Source: G051903925 sp051903925
Lineage (GTDB): Bacteria; Pseudomonadota; Alphaproteobacteria; Zavarziniales; Zavarziniaceae
Reading direction: 5' to 3'
Length of the DNA stretch: 64,000 nt
Assembly: GCF_051903925.1 (NCBI RefSeq)
Contig: NZ_CP173678.1
Coordinates: 3,534,001 to 3,598,000, forward strand
This document shows, in pieces, positions 41,814 through 51,028 of this stretch. The translations under genes and the position numbers were made by a program. Position 1 is the first letter of the stretch. Each line of letters begins with the position of its first letter. Below the pieces are notes generated by a model. The model saw only the letters and a list, made by a program, of their open reading frames with translations, was not told where the DNA came from and searched no databases.

Positions 41814-42571
41814 CCCCGGAAACCAGCCTGACGCCCAAGCCGCTGCTCTATGTCAGCGGCGTCACGGTCCACTTCGACGGCTTCCGCGCCCTCAACGCCC
41901 TTTCCCTGTTCCTGGAGGAAGGGGAGATGCGCGCGATCATCGGCCCCAATGGCGCGGGCAAGACGACGATGATGGACGTCATCACCGGCAAGACGCGACC
42001 CGGGTCGGGCGATGTCTTCTTCCGCGGCGATACCGACCTGACCAAGCTGGACGAGGCAGCCATCGCCCAGCTTGGCATCGGGCGCAAGTTCCAGAAGCCG
42101 ACGGTGTTCGAAAGCCACACCGTCTACGACAACCTGGTCCTGGCGATTGCTGGCCCGCGCTCGCCCTGGAGGGTGCTGTCGACCCGCCTTTCGCCGCGCC
42201 AGCGGGAGCGGATCGAGGAAATCCTGGTCACGATCAAGATGATGCAGCATCGCGACCGCCTGGCCGGCGACCTCAGCCACGGCCAGAAGCAATGGCTGGA
42301 GATCGGCATGCTGCTGGCGCAGGAGCCGGCACTGCTACTGGTCGACGAGCCTGTCGCCGGCATGACCGATGCCGAAACGGAGGAGACGGCAATCCTGCTG
42401 CGCGAGATCAACAAGACCCGCTCCGTCGTGGTCGTGGAGCACGACATGACCTTTGTCCGCGCGCTGGGGGTGAAGGTCACCGTGCTGCACGAAGGCTCCG
42501 TCCTGGCCGAAGGGCCACTCGACACCGTCAGTGCGGACGACCGCGTCATCGAAGTCTATCTGGGTCGCTGA
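41810..42571 (+). CDS. urtD: Urea ABC transporter ATP-binding protein UrtD
   Basis: 253 residues. Walker A GPNGAGKTT, signature LSHGQKQWLEIG (the LSHGQ form typical of UrtD), Walker B LLLVDEPVAGM and switch VVVEHDM. One of the two ATPases of the urea importer, of the LivG kind. The ATG overlaps the urtC stop. UrtE follows after three bases. Confidence 0.95.
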   Translation: MTPETSLTPKPLLYVSGVTVHFDGFRALNALSLFLEEGEMRAIIGPNGAGKTTMMDVITGKTRPGSGDVFFRGDTDLTKLDEAAIAQLGIGRKFQKPTVFESHTVYDNLVLAIAGPRSPWRVLSTRLSPRQRERIEEILVTIKMMQHRDRLAGDLSHGQKQWLEIGMLLAQEPALLLVDEPVAGMTDAETEETAILLREINKTRSVVVVEHDMTFVRALGVKVTVLHEGSVLAEGPLDTVSADDRVIEVYLGR

Positions 42572-42574
42572 GCC

Positions 42575-43270
42575 ATGCTGTCCGTCCAAGGCATCGACCT
42601 GTTCTATGGCGCGGCCCAGGCCCTGCACGACGTCTCGCTGGAGGCCAAGGTGGGCGAGGTCACCTGCATCCTGGGCCGCAACGGCGTCGGCAAGTCCAGC
42701 CTGCTGCGCGCCATCGTCGGCCACCAGCCCATCCGCAAGGGGGCGATCGTGTGGGAAGGGCAGGACATTTCCCGCCTTCGCCCCGACGACCGGGCGCGGC
42801 GCGGCATCTCCTATGTGCCGCAGGGGCGCGAGATCTTTCCGCTGCTGACGGTGCGGGAAAACATGGAGACGGCCTTTGCCGTCCTGCCACGCGCCAAGCG
42901 CCGCATCCCCGACGAGATCTATGAGCTGTTCCCGATCCTGAAGACCATGCTGCGGCGGCGCGGCGGCGACCTGTCGGGCGGCCAGCAGCAGCAATTGGCC
43001 ATTGCGCGGGCGCTGATCATGCAGCCGCGCCTGCTGGTTCTGGACGAACCGACGGAGGGCATTCAGCCCTCCATCATCAAGGACATAGGCCGCGTCATTG
43101 ATCTTTTGCGCCAGCGAGGCACGATGGCAATCGTCCTGGTCGAGCAGTATTTCGACTTCGCCCGCGAACTGGCCCAGCAGTTCGAGATCATGGACCGGGG
43201 CGAGGTGATCCTGGCCGGCCGGCCCGAGGACCTGGACGAGAACGAAGTCCGGCGGCATATGACGGTGTGA
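42575..43270 (+). CDS. urtE: Urea ABC transporter ATP-binding protein UrtE
   Basis: 231 residues. Walker A GRNGVGKSS, signature LSGGQQQQLAIARAL, Walker B LLVLDEPTEGI with IQPSIIKDIGRVI after it (the LivF/UrtE form), and VEQYFDFA as the switch segment. It is the second ATPase of the importer. Its last codons overlap the GTG start of ureD (GTGA), so uptake and urease assembly are translationally coupled. Confidence 0.95.
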   Translation: MLSVQGIDLFYGAAQALHDVSLEAKVGEVTCILGRNGVGKSSLLRAIVGHQPIRKGAIVWEGQDISRLRPDDRARRGISYVPQGREIFPLLTVRENMETAFAVLPRAKRRIPDEIYELFPILKTMLRRRGGDLSGGQQQQLAIARALIMQPRLLVLDEPTEGIQPSIIKDIGRVIDLLRQRGTMAIVLVEQYFDFARELAQQFEIMDRGEVILAGRPEDLDENEVRRHMTV

Positions 43271-44121
43271 CCCAGCAGACATGGCCTCCCCTGCCGACGT
43301 GCCCAGCCCAGCCTGCGCTCCAGCGGGCGGAGGGGCGGTTGCGCCTGGGCTTCAAGCAGCGCGACGGCGCCACCGTCCTGGCCGACCTCTATCAGCAGGG
43401 CTCGGCCCGCGTGAAGCTGCCCCGGGTCGAACGGGGCGAGCCGCAGACCGGCGTGCTGATCAACACTGCCGGCGGCCTGACCGGCGGCGATGTGCAGTCG
43501 GTCTCCGTCACCTGGGAGCGGGGCACGCGGGCGGTCGTCACCAGCCAGGCGGCGGAGAAGGTCTACCGCGCGCGGGACGGTGCCGCACGGGTGGACGTGA
43601 CGCTGAACGTCGGACAGGACGCCCAGGCAGAATGGCTGCCGCAGGAGGCCATCCTGTTCGACCGCAGCGCACTCACGCGGAGGACCATCGTCACCCTGGC
43701 CCCGGGCGCATGCTTTCTGGGCGTCGAGATGCTGGTCTTCGGCCGGGCCGCGCACGGCGAGACGATGCGCCAGGGCCGCGTTCGGGATACCTGGCTGATC
43801 CGGCGCGGGAATGTGCCGATCTATGCCGATGTCCTGGCCCTGGACGGCGCTGTTGCCGACCGCCTCGACCGTCCGGCCCTGGGTGGTGGAGCACGGGCGC
43901 TGGCCAGCCTGGTGATGGTGGCGCCGGACGTCGCCGCCCTCCTGGACCCCGCACGGGCGGCGCTGGCCAATGCGGGCACCACGGCCGCCGCGAGTGTGCT
44001 GGACGGCGTCCTGGTAGCGCGCGTCGCGGCCCCGGATGGCGCCTCTCTGCGCGGCACGATCCTGGGCCTGCTCAACGTCTTGCGCTGTGGCCGGCCAGTC
44101 CCGAAAGTATGGCGCTGCTGA
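43267..44121 (+). CDS. ureD: Urease accessory protein UreD
   Basis: 284 residues from a GTG overlapping the urtE stop. LINTAGGLTGGDVQSVSVTW near residue 65, SQAAEKVYRA near 93, and WLPQEAILFDRSALTRRT near 122 are the family blocks. UreD (UreH) binds apo-urease and, with UreF and UreG, forms the complex that carbamylates the active-site lysine and inserts nickel. It is cytoplasmic. Confidence 0.94.
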   Translation: MTQQTWPPLPTCPAQPALQRAEGRLRLGFKQRDGATVLADLYQQGSARVKLPRVERGEPQTGVLINTAGGLTGGDVQSVSVTWERGTRAVVTSQAAEKVYRARDGAARVDVTLNVGQDAQAEWLPQEAILFDRSALTRRTIVTLAPGACFLGVEMLVFGRAAHGETMRQGRVRDTWLIRRGNVPIYADVLALDGAVADRLDRPALGGGARALASLVMVAPDVAALLDPARAALANAGTTAAASVLDGVLVARVAAPDGASLRGTILGLLNVLRCGRPVPKVWRC

Positions 44122-44137
44122 TGAGAAAGAGGGTCTC

Positions 44138-44440
<303 letters not shown>

Positions 44441-44451
44441 GGAGACGCATC

Positions 44452-44757
44452 ATGATCCCCGGCGAAGTCATTGCAGCCGAAGGCGATATCGAGCTGAATG
44501 CAGGCCTTGACGTGGTCACGCTGACGGTTGCCAACACGGGCGACCGGCCGATCCAGGTCGGTAGTCACTATCACTTCTACGAAACCAACCCGGCGCTTTC
44601 CTTCGAGCGGGAACAGGCGCGCGGCCGTCGCCTGGACGTGCCCGCCGGGACCGCCGTCCGCTTCGAACCGGGCCAGACGCGCGAGGTCAGCCTGATCCCC
44701 TATCGCGGGACCCGCGAGGTGATCGGCTTCCGCCAGGCGATCATGGGCCCGCTCTAG
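44452..44757 (+). CDS. ureB: Urease beta subunit
   Basis: 101 residues. MIPGEVIAAEGDIELNAGLD, then VANTGDRPIQVGSHYHFYETN and RLDVPAGTAVRFEPGQTREV, is the standard UreB sequence. AGGAGA lies before the ATG. The separate ureA and ureB genes are the usual proteobacterial layout, unlike the fused Helicobacter form. Confidence 0.97.
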   Translation: MIPGEVIAAEGDIELNAGLDVVTLTVANTGDRPIQVGSHYHFYETNPALSFEREQARGRRLDVPAGTAVRFEPGQTREVSLIPYRGTREVIGFRQAIMGPL

Positions 44758-44810
44758 GTCCGCCGCACCCAACAGACGTCCTTCCCCGCTTACGCCGCCT
44801 GAGGATTTCG

Positions 44811-46520
44811 ATGCCCGTCCGCATTTCCCGCGCCGCCTATGCCGACATGTTCGGTCCGACCGTGGGCGACCGCGTGCGCCTGGCCGATACCGAACTCTTC
44901 ATCGAGATCGAGGAGGACCGCACGATCTATGGCGAGGAGGTGAAGTTCGGCGGGGGCAAGGTGATCCGCGACGGCATGGGCCAGAGCCAGGCCAGCCGGG
45001 CGGCGGGCGCCGTCGATACCGTCATCACCAATGCCGTGATCATCGACCATTGGGGGATCATCAAGGCCGACGTCGCCATCCGCGACGGCCGCATCCACGC
45101 CATCGGCAAGGCGGGCAATCCCGAGGTCCAGCCCGGCGTCGACATCATCGTCGGTCCGGGCACGGAGGTGATTGCGGGCGAAGGCAAGATCCTGACCGCG
45201 GGCGGGATCGACGGCCACATCCACTTCATCTGCCCGCAGCAGGTGGAGGAAGCCCTGGCCAGCGGGATCACCACGATGGTCGGCGGCGGCACCGGGCCCG
45301 CGACCGGGACGGCGGCGACCACCTGCACGCCTGGGCCCTGGCACCTGGAACGCATGTTCCAGGCGGCGGAGGGCCTGCCCATGAACCTGCTCTTTGCCGG
45401 GAAAGGCAATGCCAGCCGGCCCGACGCCCTGGTCGAGATGATCCGCGCCGGGGCCGGCGCGCTGAAGCTGCACGAGGACTGGGGCACGACGCCCGCCGCC
45501 ATCGACTGCTGCCTGTCGGTCGCCGAGGACCTGGACGTCCAGGTCATGATCCACACCGACACGCTGAACGAATCCGGCTTTGTCGAGGATACGATCGCCG
45601 CCTTCAAGGGCCGCACGATCCACGCCTATCACACCGAGGGTGCCGGCGGCGGGCACGCGCCCGACATCATCAAGGTGGCGGGCCTGCCCAACGTCATCCC
45701 CTCCTCAACCAACCCGACCCGGCCGTATACCCGCAACACGATCGAGGAACACCTCGACATGTTGATGGTCTGCCACCACCTGGACGCGAACATCCCCGAG
45801 GACGTGGCCTTTGCCGAAAGCCGCATCCGGCGCGAGACGATCGCGGCAGAGGACATCCTTCACGACCTGGGCGCGTTCTCGATCATCTCGTCCGACAGCC
45901 AGGCGATGGGCCGCGTGGGCGAGGTCATCCTGCGGACCTGGCAGACCGCGCACAAGATGAAGGTGCAACGCGGCTCCCTGCCCGGGGACAAGCCCGGCAG
46001 CGACAACCTGCGCGTGAAGCGCTATGTCGCGAAGTACACGATCAACCCGGCCATCGCGCAAGGCATCTCGCGCCATGTCGGCTCCATCGCGGTGGGCAAG
46101 CTGGCCGACCTGGTCCTGTGGCGGCCGGCCTTCTTCGGGGTGAAGCCCGACCTGGTGCTGAAGTCGGGGACCATCGCCATGGCGCTGATGGGCGATCCCA
46201 ATGCCTCGATCCCGACGCCGCAGCCGGTGCACTATCGCCCCATGTTCGGCGCCCTGGGCACCGCACTCAGCGAAAGCGCCGTCACCTTCGTTTCCAAGAT
46301 CGCGTTCGAGGACGGCCTGGCCGACCGCCTGGGCCTGCTGCGCCAGGTCATTCCGGTGGAGGGCACGCGCCGGATCGGCAAGGCCGACATGATCCACAAT
46401 GACGCGACACCGGTGATCGAGGTCGATCCCGAAACCTATGAGGTGCGGGCCGATGGCGCGGTCCTGACCTGCGAGCCGGCCGACGTGCTGCCCATGGCCC
46501 AACGCTACTTCCTGTTCTGA
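44811..46520 (+). CDS. ureC: Urease alpha (catalytic) subunit
   Basis: 569 residues, normal length. The nickel site is complete: H136 and H138 in GIDGHIHFICPQQ, the lysine to be carbamylated K219 in AGALKLHEDWG with H221, downstream histidines in IHTDTLN and HTEGAGGGHAPD, and MVCHHLD with the flap cysteine and histidine. DSQAMGRVGEV holds the last metal aspartate. Numbers are two higher than in Klebsiella urease. It starts 53 bases after ureB. Confidence 0.98.
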   Translation: MPVRISRAAYADMFGPTVGDRVRLADTELFIEIEEDRTIYGEEVKFGGGKVIRDGMGQSQASRAAGAVDTVITNAVIIDHWGIIKADVAIRDGRIHAIGKAGNPEVQPGVDIIVGPGTEVIAGEGKILTAGGIDGHIHFICPQQVEEALASGITTMVGGGTGPATGTAATTCTPGPWHLERMFQAAEGLPMNLLFAGKGNASRPDALVEMIRAGAGALKLHEDWGTTPAAIDCCLSVAEDLDVQVMIHTDTLNESGFVEDTIAAFKGRTIHAYHTEGAGGGHAPDIIKVAGLPNVIPSSTNPTRPYTRNTIEEHLDMLMVCHHLDANIPEDVAFAESRIRRETIAAEDILHDLGAFSIISSDSQAMGRVGEVILRTWQTAHKMKVQRGSLPGDKPGSDNLRVKRYVAKYTINPAIAQGISRHVGSIAVGKLADLVLWRPAFFGVKPDLVLKSGTIAMALMGDPNASIPTPQPVHYRPMFGALGTALSESAVTFVSKIAFEDGLADRLGLLRQVIPVEGTRRIGKADMIHNDATPVIEVDPETYEVRADGAVLTCEPADVLPMAQRYFLF

Positions 46521-46522
46521 CC

Positions 46523-47050
46523 ATGGTCATGCGCCGCATCACCGGGCTGGCCCATGCCGGAACCTTCGACGCCAGTGCTGCGGTCGACCGGGTCGTGCTG
46601 GACCACGACGCCCGTCATCGCCGCCGCATCCGCCTGGAAAGCGTCGGCGGCCGGGCCTTCCTGCTGGACCTGGCCCAGGCTGCACGGCTGCGCGACGGCG
46701 ATGGCCTGGTCCTGGACGACGGCGCCGTCGTCGTGGTCGAGGCCGCGCACGAGACGCTGGCCGAGATATCGGCGCGCGACCGCGACGACCTGGTGCGCAT
46801 TGCCTGGCACCTGGGCAACCGCCACCTGCCGACGCAGCTTCTGGGCGACCGCCTGCGCATCCGCGACGACCATGTCATCGTCGACATGGTGCGCGGCCTG
46901 GGCGGCACCGTGACGATGGTCCAGGCGCCCTTCGATCCCGAAGGCGGCGCCTATTCGGCACCCGCCACGCATGGTCACCACCACCATGATGGCGACGGTC
47001 ACGACCACGACCACCCGCACGACCATGGGGGCCATCATCACCACGACTGA
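46523..47050 (+). CDS. ureE: Urease nickel metallochaperone UreE
   Basis: 175 residues. The UreE N-terminal domain (RRRIRLESVGGRAFLLDL) and C-terminal metal domain (LVRIAWHLGNRHLPTQLLGD, RDDHVIVDMVRGLG) are followed by a long His/Asp-rich tail from about residue 149 (THGHHHHDGDGHDHDHPH and on), a nickel store. UreE hands nickel to UreG in urease maturation. The start is two bases after the ureC stop, and the 3' end overlaps ureF by 26 bases. Confidence 0.95.
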   Translation: MVMRRITGLAHAGTFDASAAVDRVVLDHDARHRRRIRLESVGGRAFLLDLAQAARLRDGDGLVLDDGAVVVVEAAHETLAEISARDRDDLVRIAWHLGNRHLPTQLLGDRLRIRDDHVIVDMVRGLGGTVTMVQAPFDPEGGAYSAPATHGHHHHDGDGHDHDHPHDHGGHHHHD

Positions 47051-47738
47051 TGCCGCCCTTTATCGCCTGCTGGCCTGGCTGTCGCCGTCCTATCCGGTTG
47101 GCGCCTTCACCCGGTCGCATGGCTTGGAGTGGGCGGTGGAGCAGGGCTGGGTGACGACGCGCGAAGGGCTGGCCGACTGGCTTGCCGACCTGCTGCTGGC
47201 GGGTTCGGCCCGCACCGATGCCGTCCTGTTCGCCTTCGCCTGGCATGCCGCGCGCGCCGGCGATGCCGCCGGCCTGCGCGACCTGGCACAGCTGGGGGCT
47301 GCCCTGGCGCCGATGAAGGAGCGCCGGGCCGAGACGATGGCGCAAGGGGCGGCATTCCGCCGGATCTCGATGGCTTCCTGGCCAGCCGCGACGCTTGCCC
47401 TGCTGGACGACCTGCGCGACGACGCCCTGCCCTACCCCGTCGCCGTCGCGGTGCTGGCCGCGGGTCACGGCGTGCCGCTGGGCCCCGGCCTGACGGGCTA
47501 CCTCCATGCCTTCGCCGCCAACCTGATCTCCGCGGCGCAGCGGCTTGTGCCGCTGGGCCAGACGCACGCGCAGCAGGCCCTGGCCGACATCGCGGATGAC
47601 GTCATCGCGACCGCTGCCTGGGCCGCTGGCCTGGACCCCGCCAGCGACCCGCTCGACCATGTATCGGGTGCCGCATTCCGGTCGGACATCGCCGCCATGG
47701 CCCACGAAACCCAGTACACGAGGCTGTTCACAACATGA
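47025..47738 (+). CDS. ureF: Urease accessory protein UreF
   Basis: 237 residues from the ATG at 47025, which is within the coding sequence for the UreE histidine tail in another frame; the next ATG after the ureE stop is out of frame. LLAWLSPSYPVGAFTRSHGLEW near residue 14 is the UreF hallmark, followed by AETMAQGAAFRRI and GYLHAFAANLISAAQRLVPLGQT. UreF links UreD and UreG in the nickel insertion complex. It overlaps ureG by four bases. Confidence 0.94.
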   Translation: MGAIITTTDAALYRLLAWLSPSYPVGAFTRSHGLEWAVEQGWVTTREGLADWLADLLLAGSARTDAVLFAFAWHAARAGDAAGLRDLAQLGAALAPMKERRAETMAQGAAFRRISMASWPAATLALLDDLRDDALPYPVAVAVLAAGHGVPLGPGLTGYLHAFAANLISAAQRLVPLGQTHAQQALADIADDVIATAAWAAGLDPASDPLDHVSGAAFRSDIAAMAHETQYTRLFTT

Positions 47739-48364
47739 GCCAATCCGTTCACGGCCCCTTGCGCGTCGGGGTCGGCGGGCCCGTCGGGTCCGGCAAGACC
47801 GCGCTGATGGACGCGCTGTGCAAGACGCTGCGCGAGCGCTACGATATCGCCGCCATCACCAACGACATCTACACCAAGGAAGACGCGGAATTCCTCACCC
47901 GCTCCGGCGCGCTTCCGCCCGAGCGGATCCTGGGGGTGGAGACGGGCGGCTGCCCCCATACCGCCATCCGGGAGGACGCCTCGATCAACCTGGCGGCGGT
48001 GGCGGAAATGCGGAACCGCTTCCCGGCCCTGGACCTGGTGCTGATCGAATCGGGTGGTGACAACCTGGCCGCGACCTTCAGCCCCGAACTGGCCGATATC
48101 ACGATCTATGTCATCGACGTCTCGGCCGGCGACAAGATCCCGCGAAAGGGCGGCCCGGGCATCACCCGCTCGGACCTCCTGGTCATCAACAAGATCGACC
48201 TGGCGCCCATGGTCGGCGCCAGCCTGGAAGTCATGGACCGCGATGCCCGCAGGATGCGCGGCGAACGGCCCTTCCTGTTCGCCAGCATCCGTGGCGGCAA
48301 CGGCGTGGCCGAGGTCGCCAGTTTCATCGAGACCGCCGGCGGCCTGTCCGCCGACGCAGCCTGA
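47735..48364 (+). CDS. ureG: Urease accessory GTPase UreG
   Basis: 209 residues, SIMIBI-class GTPase. Walker A GVGGPVGSGKTAL near residue 10, the conserved TNDIYTKEDAEFL, the metal-binding CPH within ETGGCPHTAIREDAS, LIESGGDNLAATFSPELAD, and VINKIDLAP for guanine recognition. It powers nickel delivery to urease. It is coupled to ureF and followed by the HupE/UreJ gene. Confidence 0.97.
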   Translation: MSQSVHGPLRVGVGGPVGSGKTALMDALCKTLRERYDIAAITNDIYTKEDAEFLTRSGALPPERILGVETGGCPHTAIREDASINLAAVAEMRNRFPALDLVLIESGGDNLAATFSPELADITIYVIDVSAGDKIPRKGGPGITRSDLLVINKIDLAPMVGASLEVMDRDARRMRGERPFLFASIRGGNGVAEVASFIETAGGLSADAA

Positions 48365-48374
48365 GGACGCAGCC

Positions 48375-48959
48375 ATGATCCGCTTCAAGCATCTTGCCCT
48401 GCCGCTGGCCTTCTGCCTGGTGGCGGGTCCGGCCTTCGCCCATACCGGGGCCGGGGCGACCCACGGCTTCACGCACGGCTTCCTGCACCCGATCCTGGGG
48501 CTGGACCACCTGCTGGCCATGATCGCTGTCGGCCTGTGGGCGGGCCTGGCCGGTGGCCGGGCGCTGTGGCTGTGGCCGACCGCGTTTGTGGGGTCGATGC
48601 TGGCCGGCGGTGCGATCGGCATGACGGGGGCAGAGGTGCCATTCGTCGAACTGGCCATCGTCCTCTCCCTGGTCGCGTTCGGTGCCGCGATCGCCATGGA
48701 CTACAAGCCCGCGCCTGCCCTGGCCGCAGCCGTCATCGCGGTGTTCGGCATCGCCCACGGCTTTGCCCATGGGGCGGAAGCACCCGCCGACGCCAGCGGC
48801 CTGACCTATGCCGCGGGCTTCGTCGCCGGAACTGCCCTGCTGCACGTGGTTGGCCTCGCCATCGCGGTGGCATGCAGCCGCACGATCGGCCGCCTGGCGG
48901 GTCGCGCGCTGGGGGCCGGCGTGGGCATCGCGGGCCTCGCCCTTCTCGCCGGCGCCTGA
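48375..48959 (+). CDS. ureJ: HupE/UreJ family nickel permease-type membrane protein
   Basis: 194 residues from the ATG at 48375. A signal peptide (ending PAFAH) is followed by HGFTHGFLHPILGLDHLLAMIAVG, the His-rich metal motif of HupE/UreJ proteins, and about six hydrophobic helices, with a second histidine pair in IAHGFAHGAEAP. These proteins mediate nickel entry for urease or hydrogenase. Location after ureG indicates the urease version. It ends with a bidirectional hairpin. Confidence 0.9.
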   Translation: MIRFKHLALPLAFCLVAGPAFAHTGAGATHGFTHGFLHPILGLDHLLAMIAVGLWAGLAGGRALWLWPTAFVGSMLAGGAIGMTGAEVPFVELAIVLSLVAFGAAIAMDYKPAPALAAAVIAVFGIAHGFAHGAEAPADASGLTYAAGFVAGTALLHVVGLAIAVACSRTIGRLAGRALGAGVGIAGLALLAGA

Positions 48960-48976
48960 CGCGCATCCCAGGGACA

Positions 48977-48997
48977 TCCCCCGCCCCAGGCGGGGGA
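48977..48997. terminator. Bidirectional 9-bp hairpin between ureJ and the TPR gene
   Basis: TCCCCCGCC and GGCGGGGGA pair around a CCA loop in the 77-base convergent gap. It probably ends the urease transcript and the opposing TPR gene. Confidence 0.55.
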
Positions 48998-49036
48998 GAC
49001 ATGGACCGCAAGCGCCCCTGTGCCCAGGCGGTCAGT

Positions 49037-49612
49037 TCAGATCGGCTTGCCCTCGACCTCCTCGGCCAGGGCATCGACATGGGCGGCCGCGCCGGGCAGG
49101 TTGGGGTTCACCGCCAGCGCCCGGCGGAACGCGTCCAGCGCCTTGGCCTTGTCGCCCCGTTCCAGGTGGATCATGGCCAGGCCCGACAGCGCCCCGAAAT
49201 GGCGCGGCTCCAGCATCAGGACGCGGGCGCAGTCGGCGATCGACTTGTCGTACTGGTCCAGCAGGTAGTACAGCGTCGCCCGCTTGTTCCAAGCCTCGGC
49301 AAAGTCGGGCTCCATCTCGATCGCGGCGTTGAACAGGGCCAGCGCGATCCCGCCCTGGCGCATCTGCATCGCGCGCGTGCCGCGCAGCACAAGCTGATCC
49401 GCCCTGGGATTGCCGCTGTGCATCCAGGCGTCCCAGATCCGTGCCTCGATCGGCGCGGCCTCGGCCGGGGAGCCGGCGGCCTTCAACTGGGCGAACAGGC
49501 GGTCGAGCATCTCATCCTCCCGTGCCTGGGCGGGCCATGCCGCCGCCGAGAGGGCCAGCACCAGCAGGACCAGCACGACCTGGGCCAGGGCGGGATGAGG
49601 GGGATGGACCAT
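49037..49612 (-). CDS. Periplasmic tetratricopeptide-repeat protein
   Basis: 191 residues with an N-terminal signal or anchor (QVVLVLLVLALSAAAWPAQA). TPR units follow: residues 72-105 (LVLRGTRAMQMRQGGIALAL), 106-139 (AEAWNKRATLYYLLDQYDKS) and 140-173 (FGALSGLAMIHLERGDKAKA). Such proteins act as protein-binding scaffolds. I see no further domain. It is on the opposite strand to the urease cluster and co-directional with the CorA-type gene upstream, with a 44-base gap. Confidence 0.85.
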   Translation of the reverse strand: MVHPPHPALAQVVLVLLVLALSAAAWPAQAREDEMLDRLFAQLKAAGSPAEAAPIEARIWDAWMHSGNPRADQLVLRGTRAMQMRQGGIALALFNAAIEMEPDFAEAWNKRATLYYLLDQYDKSIADCARVLMLEPRHFGALSGLAMIHLERGDKAKALDAFRRALAVNPNLPGAAAHVDALAEEVEGKPI

Positions 49613-49656
49613 GCGTGTCCCCGCGAAGGGCTTGGCGTTCGCACACGCACAAAATG

Positions 49657-50718
49657 CTACAGCCAGCCGCGCCAGCGGAACAACAGGTAAGGCACCACCG
49701 CCGCAATCCCCATCACGCCCAGCGCCATGGGATAGCCCCAGGGCCAGGCAAGTTCCGGCATGTTGGCGAAATTCATGCCATAGACGGTGCCGACCAGCGT
49801 GGGCGGCATGAAGACGACGGCGACGATGGACAGGATCTTGTTGATCACGCTCTGCCGCAGCGTGATGGCGCCCATCGCGGTTTCCAGCAGGATCTGGATC
49901 CGCGTCGACATCCCCTCGCCGTGGCGCGCCAGGGCCGCGATGTCTCGGTCGAACGCGCGGATGCGCGTCAGGTGGCGGGGTTCGAACGAATGGCCGCTGA
50001 CCTCGGTCAGGAATTCCGCGATGGGGTCCAGCCAGATCAGGGCGTCCAGCAGGACGGCGATCGAATCGCCTTCGCGGCCCAGAGCCCGGATCAGGGCCTG
50101 CAGCACCTGGTCGGCCCGTCGGCCCCGGCCGCCCAGTTCCGACGTTGCGGCATAGGCCCGCCGGGCCAGCGGCGCCACCTCGGCGGCCGTCCGCTCCAGT
50201 ACGTCCGACACTTCGCCCATCACCGCCTCAACGAGGCCGATCAGGACGGATTCGGGGCAGTCCAGCCGGCTGGCGTCGATCTCCTCCACGAAGCTGCGAA
50301 AGGATGCGGGCGTGGTCGCGCGCAGCGTCACCAGCAGTTCGGGTACAAGGATGAAGCCCACCGGCTCGGCATGGGCATGGCCGGTCGCCTCCTGCACCAG
50401 CAGGGGCAGGATCAGGATGGCCGCGCGTCCCTTGCGCCGGAAGCGTCGGCTGGCGGTGATGTCGCGCAGCGATGCCATCGGCGGCAGGTCGACGCCGATC
50501 CAGGCCTCGACCGTCTGTTCCTGCTCCGGCGTGGGATTGACCAGGTCGACCCAGACAAGCCCGTCCGGCAGCGCTTCCCCCGGGACGAGGGCACGGGATT
50601 GGTAGCTGTCCTGGCGGCAGATGTGCAGGACCGCGGCAGGTTCATGCGCTGCCGCGCCCTGGATGCCCGCCATCTGGGTGCCCGCGCTTTGGCCTGTGGC
50701 CGGTGCGATGGCACTCAT
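49657..50718 (-). CDS. CorA/ZntB-family divalent cation transporter
   Basis: 353 residues. A large cytoplasmic N-terminal domain, the long stalk helix (residues about 175-285, e.g. DVLERTAAEVAPLARRAYAA and SVINKILSIVAVVFMPPTLV) and two C-terminal membrane helices flanking the signature YGMNFANMPEL (GMN near residue 318). The family moves Mg2+, Ni2+, Co2+ or Zn2+ as a pentamer. The metal is not clear from sequence; proximity to the nickel-urease genes is noted but the gene is on the other strand. An ATG at 50718 starts it. Confidence 0.9.
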   Translation of the reverse strand: MSAIAPATGQSAGTQMAGIQGAAAHEPAAVLHICRQDSYQSRALVPGEALPDGLVWVDLVNPTPEQEQTVEAWIGVDLPPMASLRDITASRRFRRKGRAAILILPLLVQEATGHAHAEPVGFILVPELLVTLRATTPASFRSFVEEIDASRLDCPESVLIGLVEAVMGEVSDVLERTAAEVAPLARRAYAATSELGGRGRRADQVLQALIRALGREGDSIAVLLDALIWLDPIAEFLTEVSGHSFEPRHLTRIRAFDRDIAALARHGEGMSTRIQILLETAMGAITLRQSVINKILSIVAVVFMPPTLVGTVYGMNFANMPELAWPWGYPMALGVMGIAAVVPYLLFRWRGWL

Positions 50719-50791
50719 GACTGCCGCGCCCCCCGGATCTGGTCCTGGGGTCGGGCAGTCACGATTCTAGGGGTACGAAAGCCCCGGGGGC

Positions 50792-50917
50792 TCAGCCCTG
50801 GCGGGCCTTGTAGCGCTTCTGCGTCTTGTTGATGACGTAGATGCGGCCCTTGCGGCGGATCACGCGGTTGTCCCGGTGACGGCCCTTCAGCGACTTCAGC
50901 GAGTTGACGATCTTCAT
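50792..50917 (-). CDS. rpmJ: Ribosomal protein bL36, cysteine-free form
   Basis: 41 residues: MKIVNSLKSLKGRHRDNRVI then a basic second half with RRKGRIYVINKTQKRYKARQ. It is the zinc-free bL36 variant, in which the four zinc ligands are replaced, as is usual in alphaproteobacteria. It stands alone between addA and the CorA-type gene. The ATG at 50917 and the TGA at 50792-50794 bound an intact frame. Confidence 0.93.
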   Translation of the reverse strand: MKIVNSLKSLKGRHRDNRVIRRKGRIYVINKTQKRYKARQG

Positions 50918-51028
50918 GGCCCTGGCTCCGGGGCCTCAACCGCCCCTCGACTGAACGAATCCGGCAAGGGCGGCACCGGCCACCCCTGTATTCAAGGCCG
51001 CGGAAGCTAGGCAAACAGCGGCGCCGTG

